NCBI GenBank assembly: GCA_037349105.1
Contig: JAYJMM010000110.1
Coordinates: forward strand, 372,001-436,000
Reading direction: 5' to 3'
Source of the DNA: Limnomonas spitsbergensis
Taxonomy: Eukaryota > Chlorophyta > Chlorophyceae > Chlamydomonadales
Length of the DNA stretch: 64,000 nucleotides
Position numbers and translations under genes: made by a program. Below the pieces are notes generated by a model. The model had not been told where the DNA came from, did no database searches, and worked only from the letters and a program-made list of their open reading frames with translations. Below are positions 1 through 12,910 of the stretch, in pieces (within the stretch, counting starts at the first letter, position 1; each line of letters begins with the position of its first letter).

Positions 1-3000
1 CAGTGGCTGCACGCTGTATCTGTCAGTGGCTGCATGCTGTATCTGCCAGTGGCTGCACGCTGTATCTGTCAGTGGCTGCACGCTGTATCTGTCAGTGGCT
101 GCACGCTGTATCTGTCAGTGGCTGCACGCTGTATCTGTCAGTGGCTGCACGCTGTATCTGCCAGTGGCTGCACGCTGTATCTGCCAGTGGCTGCACGGTG
201 TATCTGTCAGCAGCTGCACGCTGCATCTGTCAGTGGCTGCACGCTGTATCTGTCAGTGGCTGCACGCTGTATCTGTCAGTGGCTGCACGCTGTATCTGTC
301 AGTGGATGCACGTTGTATCTGCCAGTGGCTGCACGCTGTATCTGTCAGCAGCTGCACGCTGCATCTGTTAGTGGCTGCACGCTGTATCTGTCAGTGGCTG
401 CACCCTGTATCTGTCAGTGGATGCACGCTCTATCTGCCAGTGGCTGCACGCTGTATCTGTCAGCAGCTGCACGTTGTATCTGCCAGTGGCTGCACGCTGT
501 ATCTGTCAGTGGCTGCACGCTGTATCTGTCAGTGGCTGCACGCTGTATCTGTCAGTGGCTGCACGCTGTATCTGTCAGTGGCTGCACGCTGTATCTGTCA
601 GTGGCTGCATGATGTATCTGTCAGTGGCTGCACGCTGTATCTGCCAGTGGCTGCACGCTGTATTTGTCAGTGGTTGCACGCTGTATCTGTCAGTGGATGC
701 ACGCTGTATCTGCCAGTGGCTGCACGCTGTATCTGTCAGTGGCTGCACGCTGTATCTGCCAGTGGCTGCACGCTGTATCTGTCAGTGGCTGCACGCTGTA
801 TCTGTCAGTGGCTGCACGCTATATCTGTCAGTGGCTGCACGATGTATCTGTCAGTGGCTGCACGCTGTATCTGCCAGTGGCTGCACGCTGTATCTATCAG
901 TGGTTGCACGCTGTATCTGTCAGTGGCTGCACGCTGTATCTGTCAGTGGCTGCACGCTGTATCCGTCAGTGGCTGCACGCTGTATCTGTCAGTGGCTGCA
1001 CGCTGTATCTGCCAGTGGCTGCACGCTGTATCTGTCAGTGGCTGCACGCTGTATCTGTCAGTGGCTGCACGCTGTATCTGTCATTGGCTGCACGCTGTAT
1101 CTGCCAGTGGATGCACGCTGTATCTGTCAGTGGCTGCACGCTGTATCTGCCAGTGGCTGCACGCTGTATCTGCCAGTGGCTGCACGCTGTATCTGCCAGT
1201 GGCTGCACGCTGTATCTGTCAGCAGCTGCACGCTGCATCTGTCAGTGGCTGCACGCTGTATCTGCCAGTGGATGCACGCTGTATCTGTCAGTGGCTGCAC
1301 GCTGTATCTGCCAGTGGCTGCACGCTGTATCTGCCAGTGGCTGCACGCTGTATCTGCCAGTGGCTGCACGCTGTATCTGTCAGCAGCTGCACGCTGCATC
1401 TGTCAGTGGCTGCACGCTGTATCTGTCAGTGGCTGCACGCTGTATCTGTCAGTGGCTGCACGCTGTATCTGTCAGTGGATGCACGCTGTATCTGCCAGTG
1501 GCTGCACGCTGTATCTGTAAGCAGCTGCACGCTGCATCTGTCAGTGGCTGCACGCTGTATCTGTCAGTGGCTGCACCCTGTATCTGTCAGTGGATGCACG
1601 CTGTATCTGCCAGTGGCTGCACGCTGTATCTGTCAGCAGCTGCACGCTGTATCTGCCAGTGGCTGCACGCTGTATCTGTCAGTGGCTGCACGCTGTATCT
1701 GTCAGTAGCTGCACGCTGTATCTGTCAGTGGCTGCACGCTGTATCTGTCAGTGGCTGCACCCTGTATCTGTCAGTGGATGCACGCAGTATCTGCCAGTGG
1801 CTGCACGCTGTATCTGTCAGTGGCTGCACGCTGTATCTGCCAGTGGCTGCACGCTGTATCTGCCAGTGGATGCACGCTATATCTGTCAGCAGCTGCACGC
1901 TGTATCTGCCAGTGGATGCACGCTGTATCTGTCAGTGGATGCACGCTGTATCTGTCAGTGGCTGCACGCTGCATCTGCCAGTGGCTGCATGCTGCATCTG
2001 TCAGTGGCTGCACGATGTATCTGCCAGTGGATGCACGCTGTATCTCTCAGTGGCTGCACGCTGTATCTGCCAGTTGCTGCACGCTGTATCTGCCAGTGGC
2101 TGCACGCGGCATCTGTCAGTGGCTGCACGATGTATCTGTCATTGGCTGCACGCTGTATCTGTCGGTGGCTGCACGCTGTATCTGTCAGTGGCTGCACGCT
2201 GTATCTGCCAGTGGCTGCACGCTGTATCTGTCAGTGGATGCACGCTGTATCTGTCAGTGGCTGCACGCTGTATCTGCCAGTGGCTGCACGCTGTATCTGT
2301 CATTGGCTGCATGCTGTATCTGTCAGTGGCTGCACGCTGTATCTGTCAGTGGCTGCACGTTGTATCTGTCAGTGGCTGCACGCTGTATCTGTCAGTGGCT
2401 GCACGCTGTATCTGTCAGTAGCTGCACGCTGTATCCGTCAGTGGCTGCACGCTGTATCTGTCAGTGGCTGCACGCTGTATCTGTCAGTGGCTGCACGCTG
2501 TATCTGTCAGTGGCTGCACGCTGTATCTGTCAGTGGTTGCACGCTGTATCTGTCAGTGGCTGCACGCTGTATCTGCCAGTGGCTGCACGCTGTATCTGTC
2601 AGTGGCTGCATGCTGTATCTGTCAGTGGCTGCACGCTGTATCTGTCAGTGGCTGCACGCTGTATCTGCCAGTGGCTGCACGCTGTATCTGTCAGTGGCTG
2701 CACGCTGTATCTGTCAGTGGCTGCACGCTGTATCTGTCAGTGGCTGCACGCTGTATCTGTCAGTGGCTGCACGCTGTATCTGCCAGTGGCTGCACGTTGT
2801 ATCTGCCAGTGGCTGCACGGTGTATCTGTCAGCAGCTGCACGCTGCATCTGTCAGTGGCTGCACGCTGTATCTGTCAGTGGCTGCACGCTGTATCTGTCA
2901 GTGGCTGCACGCTGTATCTGTCAGTGGATGCACGTTGTATCTGCCAGTGGCTGCACGCTGTATCTGTCAGCAGCTGCACGCTGCATCTGTTAGTGGCTGC

Positions 3001-6000
3001 ACGCTGTATCTGTCAGTGGCTGCACCCTGTATCTGTCAGTGGATGCACGCTCTATCTGCCAGTGGCTGCACGCTGTATCTGTCAGCAGCTGCACGCTGTA
3101 TCTGCCAGTGGCTGCACGCTGTATCTGTCAGTGGCTGCACGCTGTATCTGTCAGTGGCTGCACGCTGTATCTGTCAGTGGCTGCACGCTGTATCTGTCAG
3201 TGGCTGCACGCTGTATCTGTCAGTGGCTGCATGATGTATCTGTCAGTGGCTGCACGCTGTATCTGCCAGTGGCTGCACGCTGTATTTGTCAGTGGTTGCA
3301 CGCTGTATCTGTCAGTGGATGCACGTTGTATCTGCCAGTGGCTGCACGCTGTATCTGTCAGTGGCTGCACGCTGTATCTGCCAGTGGCTGCACGCTGTAT
3401 CTGTCAGTGGCTGCACGCTGTATCTGTCAGTGGCTGCACGCTATATCTGTCAGTGGCTGCACGATGTATCTGTCAGTGGCTGCACGCTGTATCTGCCAGT
3501 GGCTGCACGCTGTATCTATCAGTGGTTGCACGCTGTATCTGTCAGTGGCTGCACGCTGTATCTGTCAGTGGCTGCACGCTGTATCCGTCAGTGGCTGCAC
3601 GCTGTATCTGTCAGTGGCTGCACGCTGTATCTGCCTGTGGCTGCACGCTGTATCTGTCAGTGGCTGCACGCTGTATCTGTCAGTGGCTGCACGCTGTATC
3701 TGTCATTGGCTGCACGCTGTATCTGCCAGTGGATGCACGCTGTATCTGTCAGTGGCTGCACGCTGTATCTGCCAGTGGCTGCACGCTGTATCTGCCAGTG
3801 GCTGCACGCGGCATCTGTCAGTGGCTGCACGCTGTATCTGTCATTGGCTGCACGCTGTATCTGTCGGTGGCTGCACGCTGTATCTGTCAGTGGCTGCACG
3901 CTGTATCTGTCAGTGGCTGCACGCTGTATCTGTCAGTGGCTGCACGCTGTATCTGTCAGTGGCTGCACGCTGTATCTGTCAGCAGCTGCACGCTGTATCT
4001 GCCAGTGGATGCACGCTGTATCTGTCAGTGGCTGCACGCTGTATCTGTCAGTGGCTGCACGCTGTATCTGCCAGTGGCTGCACGCTGTATCTGCCAGTGG
4101 CTGCACGCTGTATCTGTCAGTGGTTGCACGCTGTATCTGCCAGTGGCTGCACGCTGTATCTGCCAGTGGCTGAACGCTGTATCTGTCAGTGGCTGCACGC
4201 TGTATCTGCCAGTGGCTGCACGCTGTATCTGCCAGTGGCTGCACGCTGTATCTGTCAGTGGCTGCACGCTGTATCTGCCAGTGGCTGCACGCTGTATCTG
4301 CCAGTGGCTGCACGCTGTATCTGTCAGTGGCTGCACGCTGTATCTGTCAGCAGCTGCACGCTGTATCTGTCAGTGGCTGCACGCTGTATCTGTCAGTGGC
4401 GCACGTTGTATCTGTCAGTGGCTGCACGATGTATCTGTCAGTGGCTGCACGCTGTATCTGTCAGTGGCTGCACGCTGTAATTGTCAGTGGCTGCACGCTG
4501 TATCTGTCAGTGGCTGCACGCTGTATCTGTCAGTGGCTGCATGCTGTATCTGTCAGTGGCTGCACGCTGTATCTGTCAGTGGCTGCACGCTGTATCTGCC
4601 AGTGGCTGCACGCTGTATCTGCCAGTGGCTGCACGCTGTATCTGTCAGTGGCTGCACGCTGTATCTGTCAGTGGCTGCACGCTGTATCTGCCAGTGGCTG
4701 CACGCTGTATCTGCCAGTGGCTGCACGCTGTATCTGTCAGTGGCTGCACGCTGTATCTGTCAGTGGCTGCACCCTGTATCTGTCAGTGGCTGCACGCTGT
4801 ATCTGTCAGTGGCTGCATGCTGTATCTGTCAGTGGCTGCACGCTGTATCTGTCAGTGGCTGCACGCTGTATCTGCCAGTGGCTGCACGCTGTATCTGTCA
4901 GTGGCTGCACGCTGTATCTGTCAGTGGCTGCACGCTGTATCTGTCAGTGGCTGCACGCTGTATCTGCCAGTGGCTGCACGCTGTATCTGCCAGTGGCTGC
5001 ACGCTGTATCTGTCAGTGGCTGCACGCTGTATCTGTCAGTGGCTGCACCCTGTATCTGTCAGTGGCTGCACGCTGTATCTGTCAGTGGCTGCACGCTGTA
5101 TCTGCCAGTGGCTGCACGATGTATCTGTCAGTGGCTGCACGCTGTATCTGCCAGCAGCTGCACGCTGCATCTGTCAGTGGCTGCACGCTGTATCTGCCAG
5201 TGGCTGCACGTTGTATCTGTCAGTGGCTGCACGCTGTATCTGTCAGTGGCTGCACGCTGTATCTGTCAGTGGCTGCACGCTGTATCTGCCAGTGGCTGCA
5301 CGCTGTATCTGTCAGTGGCTGCACGATGTATCTGCCAGCAGCTGCACGCTGCATCTGTCAGTGGCTGCACGCTGTATCTGTCAGTGGCTGCACGCTGTAT
5401 CTGTCAGTGGCTGCACGCTGTATCTGTCAGTGGATGCACGCTGTATCTGCCAGTGGCTGCACGCTGTATCTGTCAGTGGCTGCACGCTGTATCTGCCAGT
5501 GGCTGCACGCTGTATCTGCCAGTGGCTGCACGCTGTATCTGTCAGTGGCTGCACGCTGTATCTGTCAGTGGCTGCACACTGTATCTGTCAGTGGCTGCAC
5601 GCTGTATCTGCCAGTGGCTGCACGCTGTATCTGCCAGTGGATGCACGCTGTATCTGTCAGTGGATGCACGCTGTATCTGTCAGTGGCTGCACGCTGTATC
5701 TGTCAGTGGATGCACGCTATATCTGTCAGTGGCTGCACGATGTATCTGTCAGTGGCTGCACGCTGTATCTGCCAGTGGCTGCACGCTGTATCTATCAGTG
5801 GTTGCACGCTGTATCTGCCAGTGGATGCACGCTATATCTGTCAGTGGCTGCACGCTGTATCTGTCAGTGGCTGCACGCTATATCTGTCAGTGGCTGCACG
5901 ATGTATCTGTCAGTGGCTGCACGCTGTATCTGCCAGTGGCTGCACGCTGTATCTATCAGTGGTTGCACGCTGTATCTGTCAGTGGCTGCACGCTGTATCT

Positions 6001-9000
6001 GTCAGTGGCTGCACGCTGTATCCGTCAGTGGCTGCACGCTGTATCTGTCAGTGGCTGCACGCTGTATCTGCTAGTGGCTGCACGCTGTATCTGTCAGTGG
6101 CTGCACGCTGTATCTGTCAGTGGCTGCACGCTGTATCTGTCATTGGCTGCACGATGTATCTGCCAGTGGATGCACGCTGTATCTGTCAGTGGCTGCACGC
6201 TGTATCTGCCAGTGGCTGCACGCTGTATCTGCCAGTGGCTGCACGCGGCATCTGTCAGTGGCTGCACGCTGTATCTGTCATTGGCTGCACGCTGTATCTG
6301 TCGGTGGCTGCACGCTGTATCTGTCAGTGGCTGCACGCTGTATCTGCCAGTGGCTGCACGCTGTATCTGTCAGTGGCTGCACGCTGTATCTGTCAGTGGC
6401 TGCACGCTGTATCTGTCAGCAGCTGCACGCTGTATCTGCCAGTGGATGCACGCTGTATCTGTCAGTGGCTGCACGCTGTATCTGTCAGTGGCTGCACGCT
6501 GTATCTGTCAGTGGCTGCACGCTGTATCTGCCAGTGGCTGCACGCTGTATCTGTCAGTGGTTGCACGCTGTATCTGCCAGTGGCTGCACGCTGTATCTGC
6601 CAGTGGCTGCACGCTGTATCTGTCAGTGGCTGCACGCTGTATCTGCTAGTGGCTGCACGCTGTATCTGTCAGTGGCTGCACGCTGTATATGTCAGTGGCT
6701 GCACGCTGTATCTGCCAGTGGCTGCACGCTGTATCTGTCATTGGCTGCACGCTGTATCTGTCGGTGGCTGCACGCTGTATCTGTCAGTGGCTGCACGCTG
6801 TATCTGCCAGTGGCTGCACGCTGTATCTGTCAGTGGCTGCACGCTGTATCTGTCAGTGGCTGCACGCTGTATCTGTCAGCAGCTGCACGCTGTATCTGCC
6901 AGTGGATGCACGCTGTATCTGTCAGTGGCTGCACGCTGTATCTGTCAGTGGCTGCACGCTGTATCTGCCAGTGGCTGCACGCTGTATCTGTCAGTGGCTG
7001 CACGCTGTATCTGTCAGTGGATGCACGCTGTATCTGCCAGTTGCTGCACGCTGTATCTGCCAGTGGCTGCACGCTGTATCTGTCAGTGGCTGCACGCTGT
7101 ATCTGCCAGTGGCTGCACGCTGTATCTGTCAGTGGCTGCACGCTGTATATGTCAGTGGCTGCACGCTGTATCTGCCAGTGGCTGCACGCTGTATCTGCCA
7201 GTGGCTGCACGCTGTATCTGTCAGTGGCTGCACGCTGTATCTGTCAGCAGCTGCACGCTGTATCTGTCAGTGGCTGCACGCTGTATCTGTCAGTGGCGCA
7301 CGCTGTATCTGTCAGTGGCTGCACGCTGTATCTGTCAGTGGCTGCACGCTGTATCTGTCAGTGGCTGCACGCTGTATCTGTCAGTGGCTGCACGCTGTAT
7401 CTGTCAGTGGCTGCACGCTGTATCTGTCAGTGGCTGCACGCTGTATATGTCAGTGGCTGCACGCTGTATCTGTCAGTGGCTGCACGCTGTATCTGCCAGT
7501 GGCTGCACGCTGTATCTGCCAGTGGCTGCACGCTGTATCTGCCAGTGGCTGCACGCTGTATCTGTCAGTGGCTGCACGCTGTATCTGTCAGTGGCTGCAC
7601 GATGTATCTGCCAGTGGCTGCACGCTGTATCTGCCAGTGGCTGCACGCTGTATCTGTCAGTGGCTGCACGCTGTATCTGTCAGTGGCTGCACCCTGTATC
7701 TGTCAGTGGCTGCACGCTGTATCTGTCAGTGGCTGCACGCTGTATCTGCCAGTGGCTGCACGCTGTATCTGTCAGTGGCTGCACGCTGTATCTGCCAACA
7801 GCTGCACGCTGCATCTGTCAGTGGCTGCACGCTGTATCTGTCAGTGGCTGCACGCTGTATCTGTCAGTGGCTGCACGCTGTATCTGTCAGTGGCTGCACG
7901 CTGTATCTGCCAGTGGCTGCACGCTGTATCTGTCAGTGGCTGCACGCTGTATCTGCCAGTGGCTGCACGCTGTATCTGCCAGTGGCTGCACGCTGTATCT
8001 GTCAGTGGCTGCACGCTGTATCTGTCAGTGGCTGCACGCTGTATCTGCCAGTGGCTGCACGCTGTATCTGTCAGTGGCTGCACGCTGTATCTGCCAGTGG
8101 CTGCACGCTGTATCTGCCAGTGGCTGCACGCTGTATCTGTCAGTGGCTGCACGCTGTATCTGTCAGTGGCTGCACGCTGTATCTGCCAGTGGCTGCACGC
8201 TGTATCTGTCAGTGGCTGCACGCTGTATCTGTCAGTGGCTGCACGCTGTATCTGTCAGTGGCTGCACGCTGTATCTGCCAGTGGCTGCACGCTGTATCTG
8301 CCAGTGGCTGCACGCTGTATCTGTCAGTGGCTGCACGCTGTATCTGTCAGTGGCTGCACGCTGTATCTGCCATTGGCTGCACGCTGTATCTGCCAGTGGC
8401 TGCACGCTGTATCTGTCAGTGGCTGCACGCTGTATCTGCCAGCAGCTGCACGCTGCATCTGTCAGTGGCTGCACGCTGTATCTGTCAGTGGCTGCACGCT
8501 GTATCTGTCAGTGGCTGCACGCTGTATCTGTCAGTGGATGCACGCTGTATCTGCCAGTGGATGCACGCTGTATCTGTCAGTGGCTGCACGCTGTATCTGC
8601 CAGTGGCTGCACGCTGTATCTGCCAGTGGCTGCACGCTGTATCTGTCAGTGGCTGCACGCTGTATCTGTCAGTGGCTGCACGCTGTATCTGTCAGTGGCT
8701 GCACGCTGTATCTGCCAGTGGCTGCACGCTGTATCTGCCAGTGGATGCACGCTGTATCTGTCAGTGGATGCACGCTGTATCTGTCAGTGGCTGCACGCTG
8801 TATCTGCCAGTGGATGCACGCTATATCTGTCAGCAGCTGCACGCTGTATCTGCCAGTGGATGCACGCTGTATCTGTCAGTGGATGCACGCTGTATATGTC
8901 AGTGGCTGCACGCTGTATCTGCCTGTGGCTGCACGCTGTATCTGCCAGTGGCTGCACGCTGTATCTGTCAGTGGCTGCACGCTGTATCTGTCAGTGGCTG

Positions 9001-12000
9001 CACGCTGTATCTGTCAGTGGCTGCACGCTGTATCTGTCAGTGGCTGCACGCTGTATCTGCCAGTGGCTGCACGCTGTATCTGTCAGTGGCTGCACGCTGT
9101 ATCTGCCAGCAGCTGCACGCTGCATCTGTCAGTGGCTGCACGCTGTATCTGTCAGTGGCTGCACGCTGTATCTGTCAGTGGCTGCACGCTGTATCTGTCA
9201 GTGGCTGCACGCTGTATCTGCATGTGGCTGCAAGCTGTATCTGTCAGTGGCTGCACGCTGTATCTGCCAGTGGCTGCACGCTGTATCTGCCAGTGGCTGC
9301 ACGCTGTATCTGTCAGTGGCTGCACGCTGTATCTGTCAGTGGCTGCACGCTGTATCTGTCAGTGGTTGCACGCTGTATCTGCCAGTGGCCGCACGCTGTA
9401 TCTGCCAGTGGATGCACGCTGTATTTGTCAGTGGCTGCACGCTGTATCTGTCAGTGGCTGCACGCTGTATCTGTCAGTGGATGCACGCTATATCTGTCAG
9501 CAGCTGCACGCTGTATCTGCCAGTGGATGCACGCTGTATCTGTCAGTGGATGCACGCTGTATATGTCAGTGGCTGCACGCTGTATCTGCCAGTGGCTGCA
9601 TGCTGCATCTGTCAGTGGCTGCACGATGTATCTGCCAGTGGATGCACGCTGTATCTGTCAGTGGCTGCACGCTGTATCTGCCAGTGGATGCACGCTGTAT
9701 CTGCCAGTGGCTGCACGCGGCATCTGTCAGTGGCTGCACGATGTATCTGTCATTGGCTGCACGCTGTATCTGTCGGTGGCTGCACGCTGTATCTGTCAGT
9801 GGCTGCACGCTGTATCTGCCAGTGGCTGCACGCTGTATCTGTCAGTGGATGCACGCTGTATCTGTCAGTGGCTGCACGCTGTATCTGCCAGTGGCTGCAC
9901 GCTGTATCTGTCAGTGGATGCATGCTGTATCTGTCAGTGGCTGCACGCTGTATCTGTCAGTGGCTGCACGCTGTATCTGTCAGTGGCTGCACGCTGTATC
10001 TGTCAGTGGCTGCACGCTGTATCTGTCAGTAGCTGCACGCTGTATCCGTCAGTGGCTGCACGCTATAACTGTCAGCAGCTGCACGCTGTATCTGCCAGTG
10101 GATGCACGCTGTATCTGTCAGTGGATGCACGCTGTATCTGTCAGTGGCTGCACGCTGTATCTGTCAGTGGCTGCACGCTGTATCTGTCAGTGGCTGCATG
10201 CTGTATCTGTCAGTGGCTGCACGATGTATCTGCCAGTGGTTGCACGCTGTATCTGTCAGTGGCTGCACGCTGTATCTATCAGTGGCTGCACGCTGTATCT
10301 GTCAGTGGCTGCACGCTGTATCTGTCAGTGGCTGCACGCTGTATCTGTCAGTAGCTGCACGCTGTATCCGTTAGTGGCTGCACGCTATATCTGTCAGCAG
10401 CTGCACGCTGTATCTGCCAGTGGATGCACGCTGTATCTGTCAGTGGATGCACGCTGTATCTGTCAGTGGATGCACGCTGTATCTGTCAGTGGCTGCACGC
10501 TGTATCTGCCAGTGGATGCACGCTATATCTGTCAGCAGCTGCACGCTGTATCTGCCAGTGGATGCACGCTGTATCTGTCAGTGGATGCACGCTGTATATG
10601 TCAGTGGCTGCACGCTGTATCTGTCAGTGGCTGCATGCTGCATCTGTCAGTGGCTGCACGATGTATCTGCCAGTGGAAGCACGCTGTATCTGTCAGTGGC
10701 TGCACGCTGTATCTGTCAGTGGCTGCACGCTGTATCTGCCTGTGGCTGCACGCTGTATCTGCCAGTGGCTGCACGCTGTATCTGTCAGTGGCTGCACGCT
10801 GTATCTGTCAGTGGCTGCACGCTGTATCTGTCAGTGGCTGCACGCTGTATCTGCCAGTGGCTGCACGCTGTATCTGTCAGTGGCTGCACGCTGTATCTGC
10901 CAGCAGCTGCACGCTGCATCTGTCAGTGGCTGCACGCTGTATCTGTCAGTGGCTGCACGCTGTATCTGTCAGTGGCTGCACGCTGTATCTGTCAGTGGCT
11001 GCACGCTGTATCTGCCAGTGGCTGCACGCTGTATCTGTCAGTGGCTGCACGCTGTATCTGTCAGTGGCTGCACGCTGTATCTGTCAGTGGCTGCACGCTG
11101 TATCTGTCAGTGGCTGCACGCTGTATCTGCCAGTGGCTGCACGCTGTATCTGTCAGTGGCTGCACGCTGTATCTGCCAGTGGCTGCACGCTGTATCTGCC
11201 AGTGGCTGCACGCTGTATCTGTCAGTGGCTGCACGCTGTATCTGTCAGTGGCTGCACGCTGTATCTGTCAGTGGTTGCACGCTGTATCTGCCAGTGGCTG
11301 CACGCTGTATCTGCCAGTGGATGCACGCTGTATCTGTCAGTGGCTGCACGCTGTATCTGTCAGTGGCTGCACGCTGTATCTGTCAGTGGCTGCACGCTGT
11401 ATCTGTCAGTAGCTGCACGCTGTATCCGTCAGTGGCTGCACGCTATAACTGTCAGCAGCTGCACGCTGTATCTGTCAGTGGATGCACGCTGTATCTGTCA
11501 GTGGATGCACGCTGTATCTGTCAGTGGCTGCACGCTGTATCTGCCAGTGGCTGCACGCTGTATCTGTCAGTGGCTGCACGCTGTATCTGTCAGTGGCTGC
11601 ACGCTGTATCTGTCAGTGGCTGCATGCTGCATCTGTCAGTGGCTGCACGCTGTATCTGCCAGTGGATGCACGCTGTATCTGTCAGTGGCCGCACGCTGTA
11701 TCTATCAGTGGCTGCACGCTGTATCTGTCAGTGGCTGCACGCTGTATCTGTCAGTGGCTGCACGCTGTATCTGTCAGTAGCTGCACGCTGTATCTGTCAG
11801 TGGCTGCACGCTGTATCTGTCAGTGGCTGCACGCTGTATCTGCCAGTGGATGCACGCTGTATCTGTCAGTGGATGCACGCTGTATCTGTCAGTGGATGCA
11901 CGCTGTATCTGTCAGTGGCTGCACGCTGTATCTGCCAGTGGATGCACGCTATATCTGTCAGCAGCTGCACGCTGTATCTGCCAGTGGATGCACGCTGTAT

Positions 12001-12910
12001 CTGTCAGTGGATGCACGCTGTATCTGCCAGTGGCTGCACGCTGTATCTGTCAGTGGCTGCATGCTGCATCTGTCAGTGGCTGCACGATGTATCTGCCAGT
12101 GGAAGCACGCTGTATCTGTCAGTGGCTGCACGCTGTATCTGTCAGTGGCTGCACGCTGTATCTGCCTGTGGCTGCACGCTGTATCTGCCAGTGGATGCAC
12201 GCTGTATCTGTCAGTGGCTGCACGCTGTATCTGTCAGTGGCTGCACGCTGTATCTGTCAGTGGATGCACGCTATATCTGTCAGTGGATGCACGCTGTATC
12301 TGCCAGTGGATGCACGCTGTATCTGTCAGTGGATGCACGCTGTATCTGTCAGTGGCTGCACGCTGTATCTGCCAGTGGCTGCATGCTGCATCTGTCAGTG
12401 GCTGCACGATGTATCTGCCAGTGGATGCACGCTGTATCTGTCAGTGGCTGCACGCTGTATCTGCCAGTGGCTGCACGCTGTATCTGCCAGTGGCTGCACG
12501 CGGCATCTGTCAGTGGCTGCACGCTGTATCTGTCATTGGCTGCACGCTGTATCTGTCGGTGGCTGCACGCTGTATCTGTCAGTGGCTGCACGCTGTATCT
12601 GCCAGTGGCTGCACGCTGTATCTGTCAGTGGATGCACGCTGTATCTGTCAGTGGCTGCACGCTGTATCTGCCAGTGGCTGCACGCTGTATCTGTCAGTGG
12701 ATGCATGCTGTATCTGTCAGTGGCTGCACGCTGTATCTGTCAGTGGCTGCACGCTGTATCTGTCAGTGGCTGCACGCTGTATCTGTCAGTGGCTGCACGC
12801 TGTATCTGTCAGTAGCTGCACGCTGTATCCGTCAGTGGCTGCACGCTATAACTGTCAGCAGCTGCACGCTGTATCTGCCAGTGGATGCACGCTGTATCTG
12901 TCAGTGGCTG

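Noticed and set aside
1035..1399. Minus-strand frames of 67-149 codons in the satellite
   Set aside because: They open only where CTGCCAG variants remove a TGA at regular spacing. They are repeats of the same peptide, not genes.
4189..10032. Giant plus-strand open frames (1,900-3,000 codons) in the satellite as protein genes
   Set aside because: They follow from a 23-bp monomer without stops in any forward frame. Overlapping frames are equally open, ends fall at random variants such as CAGTAGCTG, and no domain or start signal is seen.
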